From Phytophthora quininea (lineage: Eukaryota > Oomycota > Peronosporomycetes > Peronosporales > Peronosporaceae): 64,000 nucleotides of DNA. The stretch's first letter is position 1. The number at the start of each line of letters is the position of its first letter. Made by a program: the position numbers and the translations under genes. Location: positions 186,001-250,000 of the forward strand of contig JAAVTG010000570.1 of the NCBI GenBank assembly GCA_011947345.1. Direction: 5' to 3'. The notes under the pieces were generated by a model that was given only the letters and a program-made list of their open reading frames with translations, made no database searches and was not told the DNA's origin. Positions 44,442 to 55,119 of this stretch are shown one piece after another.

Positions 44442-47400
44442 ATGGCGACGCTAGCAGACCCGGCGGACGTAGACCCTCCGTCCACGCGTAACGCCACCAG
44501 CTTCAACATGCTGCAGAGCGCCAGCAACGCGGGGAAGTGGACGTCGCTGCGGAGGCCGACGCCCAGCTGCGCTCGCGCGTGCAGGCAGTTTCCATGCGCA
44601 GACGACCTTCGGATGACACGGACGCCGAGTCGATGCGCTCCAGCCTCGTGTCGCACCACTCGTTCGCGTCGGTGCAGTCGGCGCCGGCCTCGGACTGGCT
44701 CAAGAAGAGCCGCAAGACCGCCGGCCGCAGCGTCCGCTTGGCCAAGCAGCCCAGCTTCCGAGAACAGTTCGACGAGGAACGATGCAGTCTGCCGGCCATG
44801 GAGAGCTTCCACGGGCCGGAGGAAACGGAGACCAAGAGACGTCTGCCCTGGCAGAAGAAGAAGGAGGAGGGACACAACAAGACGCAGCTGCAGACCCGCC
44901 AGACGTTCGAGAGCAAGGAAGCCTTTGACGTGTACTACGCGCCGCAGAGCCCCAAGAGCATCAAGTCTGCGTCTAGGGCGGAGAAAGGCAGAGTCAAATC
45001 TGTGGGCTCCCACGCCTCCAATGAGAGGAAAGGAGCTGTTTTGACGGAAGTGGGGAGCCCAGCTTTGCGTTGTCAGTCTTCCAAAAGGATCCGGTGCATT
45101 CCAGCAGGAAGAAGGTGGATGTGATGGATCAATTTGACGATGAGGATTTGGAGGACGGACATTGCAATAAGACCCCACTGGACGCGATGAACTACTTTGT
45201 GACGGGGGCCCTCATGTGACGATTGAAGAGGCGCAAAAGTATACGTTCGCGGTTGTGCTCAAGCACACGCAGCAGATCTTCCACTTGCTGAAAAGACGGT
45301 TCCCGTCGCGCTCGGCAGCGTCAATTCGACGAGATTTACCGCAACAAGTAAGCGCTTTGCAGCAGAAGTGTGTGCGGCGACTGATTCAAGCAGGACTTGG
45401 AGTGATTTTGCTGGATAATGGACTCTATGACGATTATTTGATGGACCAACGTGGAGGAAGGAAGCGCAGTGAAGATACAGAGGAGGAGGATGTCGCGAGG
45501 AATATCTGCATCCTGATCGACCCAAAGAAGAACCCGGATCTGCTGCTGCACGAGTTCAAGCGAGAGATGGATGAGTTGTCGATGAAACGTGGAGATTCTC
45601 TTGGACGATTGGCAGAGGAGTCGCTCGACTCGCTTAAAGAAATGTGTTTCTCGCCGGCGTTGGAGCTGCAACTGACACACAACATCATTAAAAACGCCTT
45701 CCGCGACTATGACAAGGAAGAGTGGGTGATCGACGTGAACAAAGAGCTCACCGTGAATGATATCATCGTCGAATGCTTCCCGCTTCACGACCGCGTGTTC
45801 AACCGACAGTTTTTCGATGAATACCGCAAGCGCACGTTCGATTTAAACCTACGCAAGGTTGCTTCAGGTAACAGTGATCGTTGGGCCGTGGAGGAGCTGC
45901 GTCTGCACTTTGGCGAACGTGTTGCCTTCCTGTTTGCTTTTATGCACATCTACACGAAGCATTTGGTGCCTTTAACGGCGGCTACCGTCGTGTACTATTT
46001 GTGTTTCCGATTCACGAGTGCTCCTCTTTGGAAACAATACATGGAAGGCCTAGCCATCGTTGGCATGTTTGTTGTGTGCTTCTGGGGTCCATCGTTCCTC
46101 GCCTGTTGGGCACGTGAAACGCGACTACTCGTGGAGAAATGGAACTTGACCAAGTACAAGAACACCGTCTACGAACGCAACGACGACAATCCTGGGTTTA
46201 AATACACATGGGTGAAGAACCAGCTCACCCACGAAATGGAAAAAGTCCCAGTCCAGCGCAAGAACCATTGGATCCAGCTCACCATGTTCTTCTTTGTATT
46301 GGTCTGCGCTCTTATCCAGTGTTTGTGTCTTGTGCCGTTTATCCAGTGGTACGTCTACGCTAAGAATGCACCCACATGCGACGCTTGCAACGGAGACAGC
46401 GACGAAGATTCCTACGCTTGCATTTGGTTTATCACGTGCTTCAATTCGTCCACATCGACTTTAGGCACCGATCGATGGGTGTATATCCTGATTCAAGGTA
46501 TCATCCTGGGTCTTCTCATTGACATTATTTTCTTTGAACTGTTTAACTGGATGTCGGAGAAGTTTGTGCAGTGGGAAAACTATCCCAAAAGTCGGACCAC
46601 GAGAACCGCTTGATTCACCGTCGCTTCGTGTTTGTGTGGAGCAATTGGTTCTTCTGGTTTTTGTTCATTTCGTTCGTGTACATGCCATTTGGAGAGCAGA
46701 TTCTGAAATTCTTCCATCGAGTTGGCCTGGGGGCGCTAGCTCCGTACGGCTGGGACCCGAATCTGTTGACGCTGGACACGTTGTTTGTGACTCCGCTTGT
46801 TGTCACGCAGTTTTTGAACATGCTTCTTGAGACGATCGCGCCGTATTTGCTGCGCAAACTTCGAGGCCGACCTGCTATCGGATGTCGTCAGGCTTCGCCC
46901 TTTACGTGGTGCTGGCAGCATATCGCGCGGCGTTTCCGCTCTCTGAACCAAACCAGGGAGCCCTTGCAGCGTGGGACGGGCTCTCAGACTGGCACTAGCA
47001 GCTCTAGCGGCCAGGTACAGACCGAGGTAAAAGACGATGGCACTGTCGGACACATGACCGCAACTCGTCTGGCGCAACTTGTCCAAAAAGACACTGGCTT
47101 CTTAGTTAAAGTGCTGCCCATGTCGGATGACTCGAACAAGTACTCGGCGTATGAAATCCTCGCAGAGGTCAAGCTCCCAATCTTCGACCCCGTGTTGGAT
47201 TACTTGGACGCGTGTATTCAGTTCTCGTATGTGATGATGTTCACTGTCGTGTGGCCTCTGTTGCCCTTCCCAGCGTTTTTCAATAATGTGTTGGAGGTAC
47301 GTGGCGATGCCTTCCGTCTCTTGTTCGCTAACCGAAGACCGATGCCACGACGCGACACATCCATCGGCGAGTGGGCTACGGTGCTAGGGTACGCGAACAT

Positions 47401-48178
47401 CATCGGCGTGACTGTAGTGTCCGCCTTTGTCGTCGTGTATCACTACGGATATTTCCGAACGGACTGCAACTTTACGTTTGGCAACGGCTACATGGTTCCG
47501 TTCGGGACGATTGACCCGAGCGACACCAATGACCCAAGTGAGTGCGTGAATGACAGCGGCACCCCACGGTGGCGTATGTTCCAGATCGTACTGTTCGTGG
47601 TGCTGGAACACGTGGGTTTCTGTGTACGTTATTTGGTGCTGCAAGTTGAAAAGATCCCAGCCTCTCTTCGTAACTCAGGATACATCCGACTGAAACAGAT
47701 CCAGCAGCTAACGGCCACCCCTGCAGCACCACCCTCGCAGCTCGAGTACGTGCAACGCCTGCGTGTACTGTTCGAGAAATACGATCGGGACGGTGATGGC
47801 CACTTGGCGGAGCCGGAAGTGATTCAGCTTCTAGCGGCTTGGCTGTGCAAACACCCGTCGGAGTTGCTGCCGTACTCGGGACTGATCTTCCGATACATGG
47901 ACAAAAACCGTCTGGGCCGAGTCCCTTTCTCGACGTGTTGCTTGATGATGCAGCATGTGAACCACGACCGGTTCTTCTCGTGTCTGCTGGGTCTCTACGA
48001 CCCTCTGCACGGCTCATACAACGACGAGATCCGCCGTACCTGCGACCCCATCGAGCTTCACCGCGTGCTAAGTGAGGTCTCGTCCGAGGTTCAACGCCAG
48101 AGCAACATGAGCCGAGCATCCGAAGCCACCGATGGTTCTCGGCCTCGAGACTCCACCTTCTTCTACGTCGACAACTAA
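44442..48178 (+). CDS. Anoctamin/TMEM16 family channel or scramblase with C-terminal EF-hand
   Basis: TMEM16 proteins are Ca2+-activated chloride channels or lipid scramblases. A long cytosolic N-terminus leads to LHFGERVAFLFAFMHIYTK, the usual entry to the first helix. Later family signatures are ENRLIHRRFVFVWSNW, DYLDACIQFSYVMMF, FFNNVLEVRGDAFRL and VLEHVGFCVRYLV. The acidic residues of the Ca2+ site (DxxD and E..D in these helices) are kept. Unusually, the C-terminus has a canonical EF-hand loop, DRDGDGHLAEPE (47783-47818), and a second degenerate one (DKNRLGRV). Frame slips at GGGG 44531-44534, GGGG 45052-45055, GGGGG 45204-45208 and AAAA 46587-46590 each need one base; the whole is then 1246 aa. 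No introns are needed. The first ATG at 44442 gives MATLADPADVDPPS. Confidence 0.9.
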
Positions 48179-48189
48179 AGGGGTTGAAA

Positions 48190-48195
48190 AATAAA
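48190..48195 (+). terminator. Polyadenylation signal of the TMEM16 gene
   Basis: AATAAA 12 bp after the stop codon at 48176-48178. Confidence 0.45.
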
Positions 48196-48756
48196 GCACA
48201 CTACAGTCACTTGTCCAAGAATGTCGTGGCGTTGAAAGTGGCGCGAGTACTGTTGTCTTTTGCATTCGCCTGGACGGTAATCGGTTTGGGATGGCGCAGA
48301 TATACTGACGTGATTTCTGAGGCCAAGCGTTTTCTTCACTATCGCGTGCAATGTTAATGCGGCAGGAATCATCCGACTGCAATGATTCCACGCGTTGTTG
48401 ACGATGAATTGCTGCATCTTGCATCTTGGTTGGGAGAAAAGCGTCTTGACACGTTCTTTGGGCAGGGGTCGTGAATCATAGCAACTTGTGGTTGTGGTGA
48501 ACCGTTGTATTTTGGACTATCCCAACGGTGAAATTTGGTCGTCCTGCTTTGACACTCACCACCATCCTGGTGGGCTCAGACAACATGACCTGTTGAACGA
48601 TCCCAGTTACGATATATTTATCGACCACCATACTTGACGAGCACAGAGCCTTGTTGGTCCCATAAGGCTGCGCCGCAACACCAACGGCTCCAACCTATTG
48701 ATCCAGAAATACAAAGACAACATGGGACCTCGACACGTGACCTCGTCAGCTCGGTG
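48196..48756. other. Intergenic region, nothing recognised
   Basis: About 560 bp with no convincing coding frame between TMEM16 and the next gene's initiator. Confidence 0.4.
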
Positions 48757-48772
48757 ATCATTTCGAAATTTG
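48757..48772 (+). promoter_or_regulatory. Initiator plus flanking element of the Cys/His protein gene
   Basis: ATCATTTCGAAATTTG fits the oomycete initiator (TCATTTCG) followed by an AATTTG flanking element, 35-50 bp before the ATG at 48807. Confidence 0.5.
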
Positions 48773-48806
48773 ACGATCACCGCATTAATCTGCACGTGCA
48801 CTGAAA

Positions 48807-49379
48807 ATGCTAGCCAGCGTCGAAGCGATCACCGTGGACAACACTCGAGAACTGCAGGGCGTCGACATGATCTCGCCATTGACTCGCTGTCAATACAAGA
48901 CGGGCCGCTGTCCGTATCCGCGGGCGATCAAGGCGAACGGCACGCGGCTATTGCTGTGCGAATATCATCGCGGCCAGCAAAACCGAACCAAGAAGCGCAG
49001 CGATATGAAGTGCCGCCACAACCGAGCCCAGAAGCGCCAGGCGCAGCGCGAGCAGCTGCAGTTTGTCAAGCGACGCGCCATCGTAGCCACCGAGGAAGAA
49101 GGCGACACTCCTTACCCGCTGTCATTGCTGTCGCCGCTGTCCCGGATCTCCTCGGTTCTCATTGACGACGACGACGACATCCTATCGGAAGCTCTCGAAA
49201 GCGATTCAAGTGTCGACGACGACGAAAAGTCTTTCGAATCTGGCAGTCCTACCTCTATCGATCTAGATGTGTCGTTGATGGATTGGCCGGCATCTTCACC
49301 GTCTTCGCCGAGTGTTGACCTGCTAGACGATGCCACCCAACCCGACGACTTGTGGCTGCTCGGGTACTTTATCTTGTGA
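48807..49379 (+). CDS. Small Cys/His-motif protein with acidic tail
   Basis: The protein is 190 aa without introns. Residues 28-54 hold C28, C35, C51 and H54 in RCQYKTGRCPYPRA ... LLLCEYHRGQQNRTKKR, a possible zinc-binding unit, followed by a strongly basic stretch (KCRHNRAQKRQAQREQ). The second half is rich in Asp, Ser and Glu (DDDDDILSEALESDSS) and ends hydrophobic (DLWLLGYFIL). A basic Cys/His head and an acidic tail suggest a nuclear regulator, which is inference. I recall similar C-x6-C ... C-x2-H motifs as frequent in oomycete proteins of unknown function but cannot name the family. A good initiator lies just upstream. Confidence 0.65.
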   Translation: MLASVEAITVDNTRELQGVDMISPLTRCQYKTGRCPYPRAIKANGTRLLLCEYHRGQQNRTKKRSDMKCRHNRAQKRQAQREQLQFVKRRAIVATEEEGDTPYPLSLLSPLSRISSVLIDDDDDILSEALESDSSVDDDEKSFESGSPTSIDLDVSLMDWPASSPSSPSVDLLDDATQPDDLWLLGYFIL

Positions 49380-49476
49380 GTAGTTTAGACCTCACATAGC
49401 ATTTCTTGTTCTGCTCATAACGTTAAGAAGAGTATTCAAATTTGACTTTGGCCGAGGTCGCTCGCTATCATTTTTC

Positions 49477-51308
49477 TTGTTGGGGGAGATCGACGACGGC
49501 GCGTTCATCACGACGAGCGTACAAGTGATTTGTCGCGAGTATCCTTGCTTGGAGGCGCTGCATCATGTTGTCCACCTACTTCACCAGTGTTTGGATGCTG
49601 TACCGTGGCGCGCATTGCTGAATGTGTTGGACGAGGAAAGAACACACTTAATTGACTGGGTGCTTCGCGCGGTAGACCAGAGTTCCAATCTCGTGTACGA
49701 GGAGAAATTGCGCCAGTATCGTAAAGCGATGAGTCTAGTTCCGACGAAACTAAAGAATGGGGTGGTGGCAGCGATGAACGAGCTCTACCAGCGATACCCT
49801 GGTGATGTGACTATGGAGACGATAAGCAATGTGGCGCATTCGCCTAGTTTACCGGTCTTGAAGTAGCTGTATAAGCACGAGAAAAAGCTGCTGTTCAAGC
49901 AGGATTGGACTCACCAGAGACTTTTCGAGGTCGCTTCGGGGAAGGCCAGCTCGATGTCGTTCGCTGGGTATTTTTTTCTCCTGAATTCGAGAGAGAACTG
50001 ACACTGGCAACCGGAGGAGGGCATCTCGATGTGGTCAAGTGGCTGATCAAGAATGCACAATGCGAGACCAACTCAGAGAGCAGCGCTTTTGACACTGCTG
50101 TGGCCGGAGGACACTCAGTTCTTGCTCAAGAGGAACCCCAAGCTTCGGCTCGAAGGTCGTACTGTGTCTCGAGGTGGTTTAGTGATGTTGAGGTGGCTTT
50201 ATTAGGTCGGCGAATTTATATTACAGCTCCCAGTCGCTAACAGAGGCTGCTGCCTCGGCAGGAGATGCAACAACACTGGAGTGGCTTGCAGCGAACTAAC
50301 TACTGCGCGGCTCGAGAACGATGCGGCGGTCAAGTGACTGCACGCGCACGAACTGGGTTGCACAACCGAAGCAATGGACCAAGTAGCGTCGAACGGGAAC
50401 TTGGAGCTCGTGAAGTGGCTGCATGACAACCGAAAAGAAGGCTGCACCGCCTTCGCATTGAGGATCGCAGTGTTTCACGATCGCCTCGATATCGCACAAT
50501 ATCTTCACAAGAACTGCGGAGTACACTACTCGGAGACCGTGGACTATCTGGCAAAGACGGGCTGTCTCGAGATGCTGCGCTGGTTGCACTCCGTAGATGA
50601 AGGAATTTGGTCGAAAGGCACAGTCGATGCTGCGGCAGCTGGAGGCCACCTCGACGTCGTCAAGTTCCTGCACAAGAAGCGTAGTGAAGAGTGTCCGAAG
50701 AGAGCTATGAATGACGCTGCTGCTAACAATCTCTTGGATGTTGTCGCGTGGCTCCATGCAAACCGCAAAGAGGGCTGCACAGTTATGGCCATGAACACGG
50801 CTGCTACTGAAGGGCATCTCGAAATGGTCAAGTTGTTGCAATTATACCGGCGAGATGGTTGCTCGGTGACGGCAATGAACTGTGCCGCGAGAGGAGACCA
50901 CCTGGAAGTGGTGCGGTGGCTGCACGAGAACCGCACAGAAGGCCGACCCGTGACGGCGGTGAACAGCGCAGCGCAAGGCGGCCACGTTCGTGTTATGAGG
51001 TTCCTGACGGCGACTTACTCGGTGGAGTGGTCGACGAAGGCAATGGAGGTGGCGGTGGAGAATGGTCAACTGGAGGCTGTCAAGTGGCTGTACTTGCATC
51101 TGAAGCTGCCGCTTAATCCAGACCCAGACAACGACCTTGCAATTGATGCGGCTCGCAGTGACCGTAGGACATCATGCGCCGCATGAATGCCGAGAACGGC
51201 GATAACCTGTCGGTTTTTCATGTGGGGGCCGGCAACGAGCAGCCGGAGGTGTCCGAGTGGTTCAAGCGCTACTATGGCAATCCGCACAAGCGGCCGCGAA
51301 GGCGGTAA
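49477..51308 (+). pseudogene. Ankyrin-repeat protein, decayed
   Basis: An N-terminal non-repeat region (ICREYPCLEALHHVVHLLHQ) leads into oomycete-type ankyrin repeats (GHLDVVKWL-, AMNDAAANNLLDVVAWLHANR, AATEGHLEMVKLL). The 3' part, 50374-51186, is open for 270 codons with about eight repeats. It probably continues, after one base added near 51165, to a basic end (NPHKRPRRR) at 51308. The 5' part is broken: TAG at 49864-49866; a slip at GGGG about 49938-49941 that one base would mend; further slips and stops between 50120 and 50310; and TGA 50335-50337 where the repeat demands Trp (VK-stop-LHAHE). No good ATG is found at the 5' end. The nonsense codons are real lesions, so I call a pseudogene; a shorter protein from 50374 is possible. 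Confidence 0.65.
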
Positions 51309-51534
51309 AGCTGCTAGTGTCCGAAGCTATCCCCAGTCGATTACGAATCGAGCTGTGATTCATATAGTTCAGAAAGCTTCTTGTGGTGTCCATTGAGCTT
51401 GGCATGGCGGTGTTGTCGCCAATTTGTCGATCAGTAATCCCTGCAAGACAGGTATGCGTAGTCACTTAAGGCTTCTTTCCGAGACTTCGCCACAATCGTT
51501 TTTCCTGCGACGGTGAAAGAACTACCAAGCAAAG

Positions 51535-52713
51535 ATGGGAGTCGACGCGCCAACTCCACTCCACTGGGGGATTATCGGATGTGGCAGGATCGCTAACGAT
51601 TTCGTCAATGCTCTGAAGGGAATGCCAGAGGAGTCGGCTACCCTGACGGCGTGTGCTTCTCGATCGCTTGAAAGCTCCGACAAGTTCGCCAAAACTCATG
51701 GTGGCGATTGCTATCCTTTTCATGTACTTGTTGATAACTAACACTGTAATGTTTTAGGGATTGCTCGTGCGTATGGTTCTTACCAGGAGCTTTGTGCCGA
51801 TTCCGAGGTGGACGTGGTGTACATCAGTACCATCCACCTCGTACACTTTGAACAAATTACGCTCGCTCTACACTACGGCAAGCACGTCCTTGTGGAAAAG
51901 TCCATGACGATGAACGCGAAGGAGGCGGCAGCAGCAATCGACTTGGCTAAGGCCAAGAACCTGTTCCTGATGGAAGGTAGGTTAATTCGACCTCCTAGTG
52001 TTCTCTTCTGCGACTAACGTTTAGGACTTTCAGGTGTGTGGACGCGATGCTTCCCGTCTATCAAGTATGTTCGTCAGCTGCTGGCTGAAGGGAAACTTGG
52101 CGACGTTCATCACGTCCACAGCAACCTTGGCGTCCCCTACGTGAACTCCGACAACCTGGACATGCAATCTACCAAATCTGGCCACGGTGCACTGCTTCGT
52201 ATCGGAATCTACCCGTTATCGTTCATCACCATGGTGTTCGGTACCAAGCCGCTGAAGGTTAGTGCAACGGGGAAGACTAGCCCCGGTGGCGCGGATCTAT
52301 ACGGCTCCGCTACACTTGAGTTCGAGGGGAACAAGTTCGGCTCCATCGACTACTCCAGTATGGCTGACATCGGCAATTCGGTCACGATCACTGGCACCAA
52401 AGGCAGCATTTACCTGCCAGATCCAGCCCATTGCGCTAACCAGGTCATCTTCACAGAATTCCTCGAGAACGGAACCAAGAGAGAGACCAAGATGCATTTC
52501 CCGTGGCCCACGCCGTTGCCCAAAATCGCAACGATGTTCAACTACAACGGATCGCAAGCTTTTCTCTTTGAGGCCGAAGCAGTCACGAAAGCCATCCGTT
52601 CCGGCCAACAAGAGTGCGCTGAATACCCACAGGCAGAGTCGCTAGGCATTGCAGCCATCATGGACGAAATTCGTCGCAGCATCGGAGTAGTGTATGCAGC
52701 CGATTCCGCCTAG
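51535..52713 (+). CDS. Gfo/Idh/MocA oxidoreductase, dihydrodiol dehydrogenase-like
   Basis: Three exons (51535-51700, 51758-51976, 52034-52713) are joined over two 57-nt introns with CTAAC branch sites and TTTTAG/TTTCAG acceptors. The product is 354 aa, the usual size of trans-1,2-dihydrobenzene-1,2-diol dehydrogenase. The N-terminal Rossmann fold has WGIIGCGRIANDFVNAL and binds NAD(P). HVLVEKSMTMNAKEA holds the catalytic Lys (EKS in place of EKP). GIYPLSFITMVFG has the likely proton-donor Tyr. The C-terminal β-sheet domain (ITGTKGSIYLPDPAH) is typical. The reaction would be oxidation of a diol or sugar-like alcohol; the exact substrate is open. It is intact although decayed ankyrin loci lie on both sides. 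Confidence 0.9.
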
Positions 52714-52832
52714 GTCGCCTGGCCCGCCAGTAAGGGAAAACGTTGTGATGAGCGAATTAATACGCCACCTTTTACTGCGGCAAACATTGCTTATCGGAAA
52801 ATACACGATGCCAAATGTGCACACACAAGGCG

Positions 52833-53432
52833 ATGGATAAAGCGGCGGGGGCTGGTCATCTTCGCGTCGTGAAGTGGAGTGGCTGCACCAAAATCACGCT
52901 GAGGGTGAACGTCTGCGGCGATAGATCTGGCAGGAGACGATTTTCACCTGGAGGTGGTTAAATGGTTGGACGTGAACCGTTCCGAAGGGCTCACATCGGC
53001 AGCAATTGGCAAGGCAGCAGAGAGATACAACCACGACAAGCCCGCCATATACACGGAACCAGTACAACCTGTTGTTTAGACAAGGTGCCCAAGTCTTTCG
53101 TTGACGACCAGCTAGCCGTGATTTCGTGGCTCGTCAAGAGAGGTGCATTTCTGCTGCAATGGACAGCGCCGCGGAGAATGGTAATGTAAAATTACGCCAG
53201 TGGCTGGACTTGTATATGAGCGCAAGCTACACGTCCAAAGCGATGAATGCAGCTGCCCGTCTTGGCCAACTTGGTACGGTGAAAACGACTCCACGAGAAT
53301 CGCTCGGAAGGGCGGCAGTGGATGGAGCGGCCTCCAACGGACATTTCAAAGCAGTGAAATGGCTTTATGCGCCTTGTTCGGAAGCAACGAGTTCTTTCAT
53401 CGACTCTGTGCATTCGTTGCCATCTTGGAGAT
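52833..53432 (+). pseudogene. Ankyrin-repeat fragment, decayed
   Basis: Pieces of oomycete-type ankyrin repeats are spread over all three frames: MDKAAGAGHLRVVKW at 52833, DFHLEVVKWLDVNRSEG near 52950, AMDSAAENGNVKLRQWLDLY near 53158, AMNAAARLGQLGTVK near 53240 and AVDGAASNGHFKAVKWLYA near 53320. Several stops and frame changes lie between them and no intact frame covers two repeats. It may be a rearranged piece of the locus at 49477-51308. Confidence 0.65.
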
Positions 53433-53847
53433 AACCTTGCGAGAGAAAGCGGTAAAGGAATCGACCCGCCTGGATTTTACTCTCCACCGCGAATGCATCC
53501 CCTGATAACACTTTTTGCCGATAGCAGTCGCTGCCGCAGGTTCCTGGTTAGCCTTAGCAAGCTCGGAGATGGCAAAGGTACTAGCGAGCCGAACATGCCA
53601 GTCAGTCAGGTTGCCCTTATGCGCATTCCTTGAAGCGGTAATCAATCCTCGAATTCCTCACGCATACGCTATATGTTCTGTCAGAAGTGATCACATTATA
53701 GAGTTAGTTAGACGCTACCTATAGCTATGTCTATATTTGTAATTATGAAGTTTACGCAGTGTATACGATTCGATTTTAATGCCAACTTGAAGTTGCGAGG
53801 GGATGCGCCCCTTGGCACCCTTCCTGCAGTCTCTCACACTTCCCAGC
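53433..53847. other. Intergenic region, nothing recognised
   Basis: About 415 bp with no supported feature. Confidence 0.35.
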
Positions 53848-54213
53848 ATGACCGGGCCTGCGCAAGTCGCCTTCTCCAAGGGCGGCAGGGCCAAGTCGTT
53901 CTCGCCCACCACCGCCAAGAAGAAGCTGCAGACGCGCGCCGCCAGCGAGCCGCAGCTGCTCCCCGCCGAGGCGCAGGAGCTCAAGGACATTCTACGGGCC
54001 ACGGCCTCCCGCAGCCCACGCGCTTCAGCTTCTCGAGACTGCGCCGCGTGGTGGTGCCCCCGTACAGATCCCGCCCGAGCTGGCGGCCTCCAACGCCATC
54101 AACAACATCGTCGGGGCAGCAAGATCCCCATGACCAAGGCCATGTGGAGACGCCACCGCGCCCGCATGCTGCACCGACTGCCAGGCCGCATCGACGAGCG
54201 GGTTGCCTGGTAG
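53848..54213 (+). CDS. Small unrecognised basic protein
   Basis: I do not recognise this protein. From the ATG at 53848 (MTGPAQVAFSKGGRAKSFSP) the frame slips three times, at CCC 54008-54010, CCCCC 54057-54061 and GGGG 54113-54116. One more base at each gives a single 122-aa chain with protein-like stretches (TRFSFSRLRRVVVPP, IPPELAASNAINNIVGGSKIP, MTKAMWRRHRARMLHRLPG). The third slip returns to the first frame, which ends at TAG 54211-54213. The N-terminus is rich in Ser, Lys and Gly and may be disordered; the C-terminus is strongly basic. It is tail to tail with the next gene, 46 bp apart. That three slips restore one coherent chain supports a real gene in a poorly base-called stretch. Confidence 0.5.
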   Translation: MTGPAQVAFSKGGRAKSFSPTTAKKKLQTRAASEPQLLPAEAQELKDILRATASRSPRASASRDCAAWWCPRTDPARAGGLQRHQQHRRGSKIPMTKAMWRRHRARMLHRLPGRIDERVAW

Positions 54214-54259
54214 AGAAGGAAGAGGTGAAGTGCGTTCATTAACCGTAAAACTATCGACG

Positions 54260-54639
54260 TTATTTACTTACAAGCTGAAGGTCGTTCTGTCCACGCGCTG
54301 CACGTTGCGTGTGGTGCTGTCTGGGTTTCTCCTTCTCCTTCGTCGTACGCTGCCTCTTCATGTACGGGGCCACGATCTTGACGATGCACTTGAGAACTCG
54401 GTCCAGGACGTGGGTCTCACGCGGCGGATGCGTCGTCTTGTCCTCCATCAAGACCACCCGAGCGAACGCCACGTAGTTGAGAAGGTCCCGCACCTTGTTC
54501 CGGTTCTCGGTCTCCCCAGAGACATCGTGCCGTCGAGGTACTTGACGAAGCAGCTGTAAACGAACTTGACGTCGGCCAGGTACTTGGTCTTGAGGGTGCT
54601 GTGGAGCTGCCAGTAGTCGTTCGCGTCCTCGGTGGTCAT
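54260..54639 (-). CDS. Small unrecognised helical protein
   Basis: The start MTTEDANDYWQLHSTLKTKY at 54639 leads to FVYSCFVKYLDGTMSLG. The frame slips at CCCC 54514-54517; one base joins it to ETENRNKVRDLLNYVAFARVV and a Lys-rich tail ending at 54260 (126 aa). The composition is that of a helical protein and the tail KRQRTTKEKEK could be a nuclear signal. The last codons contain a strong donor site (GTAAGT at about 54262-54267), so the gene may splice on into the region antisense to its neighbour; I see no convincing second exon. The function is unknown. Confidence 0.5.
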
Positions 54640-55119
54640 AGTGCGGCAGTTTAGTACTTGCTCGATAGCGAGCGACTTGGGATATGAGGTTCATGACCAG
54701 CAGCACTCACAACTTGATGGATTCCAACAGCGATTGCCTGCTTTGCCGCGACGCAGTGCTCAGCCCCACGTTTCGCTTTAACATGCGAGCCCCCAACACA
54801 TGCTGACAGGCGACCAACATGGCTCAGGGAGGACTCCTTCCAAGCAGCTTTCGCCGAAAACCTACATATATATGTAACTACCTACATAAATTATATAAAC
54901 TTTAGGAGAAAAACATATTTTGCAGCCAAGTTGCAGCTGCACCTGAAGAAGCGAGCTCTTGGGCTCTCCGCGCGTCGCCCCCGCTATCGTCTACAACTGC
55001 ACAGCTATCTACCCAGACCCGAAGGCGTCTGCTTCATCCCTCACGCCAGCTACAACGACCTTTGGTCGTGTGTAGCTCGAGATACTGGTCGCTAAACAGC
55101 CGCCTCCAGTATCTTCAGC
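54640..55119. other. Intergenic region with AT-rich core
   Basis: A 480-bp divergent spacer. The stretch 54862-54925 is strongly AT-rich (ATATATATGTA, ATTATATAAAC) against GC-rich surroundings and may hold promoter elements for the BEACH gene on the right and the small gene on the left. No coding frame is convincing. Confidence 0.4.

Noticed and set aside
54195..54267. Intron from GTAAGT at the end of the gene at 54260-54639
   Set aside because: The donor is perfect, but the exon it would reach is antisense to the neighbouring gene and encodes nothing protein-like.
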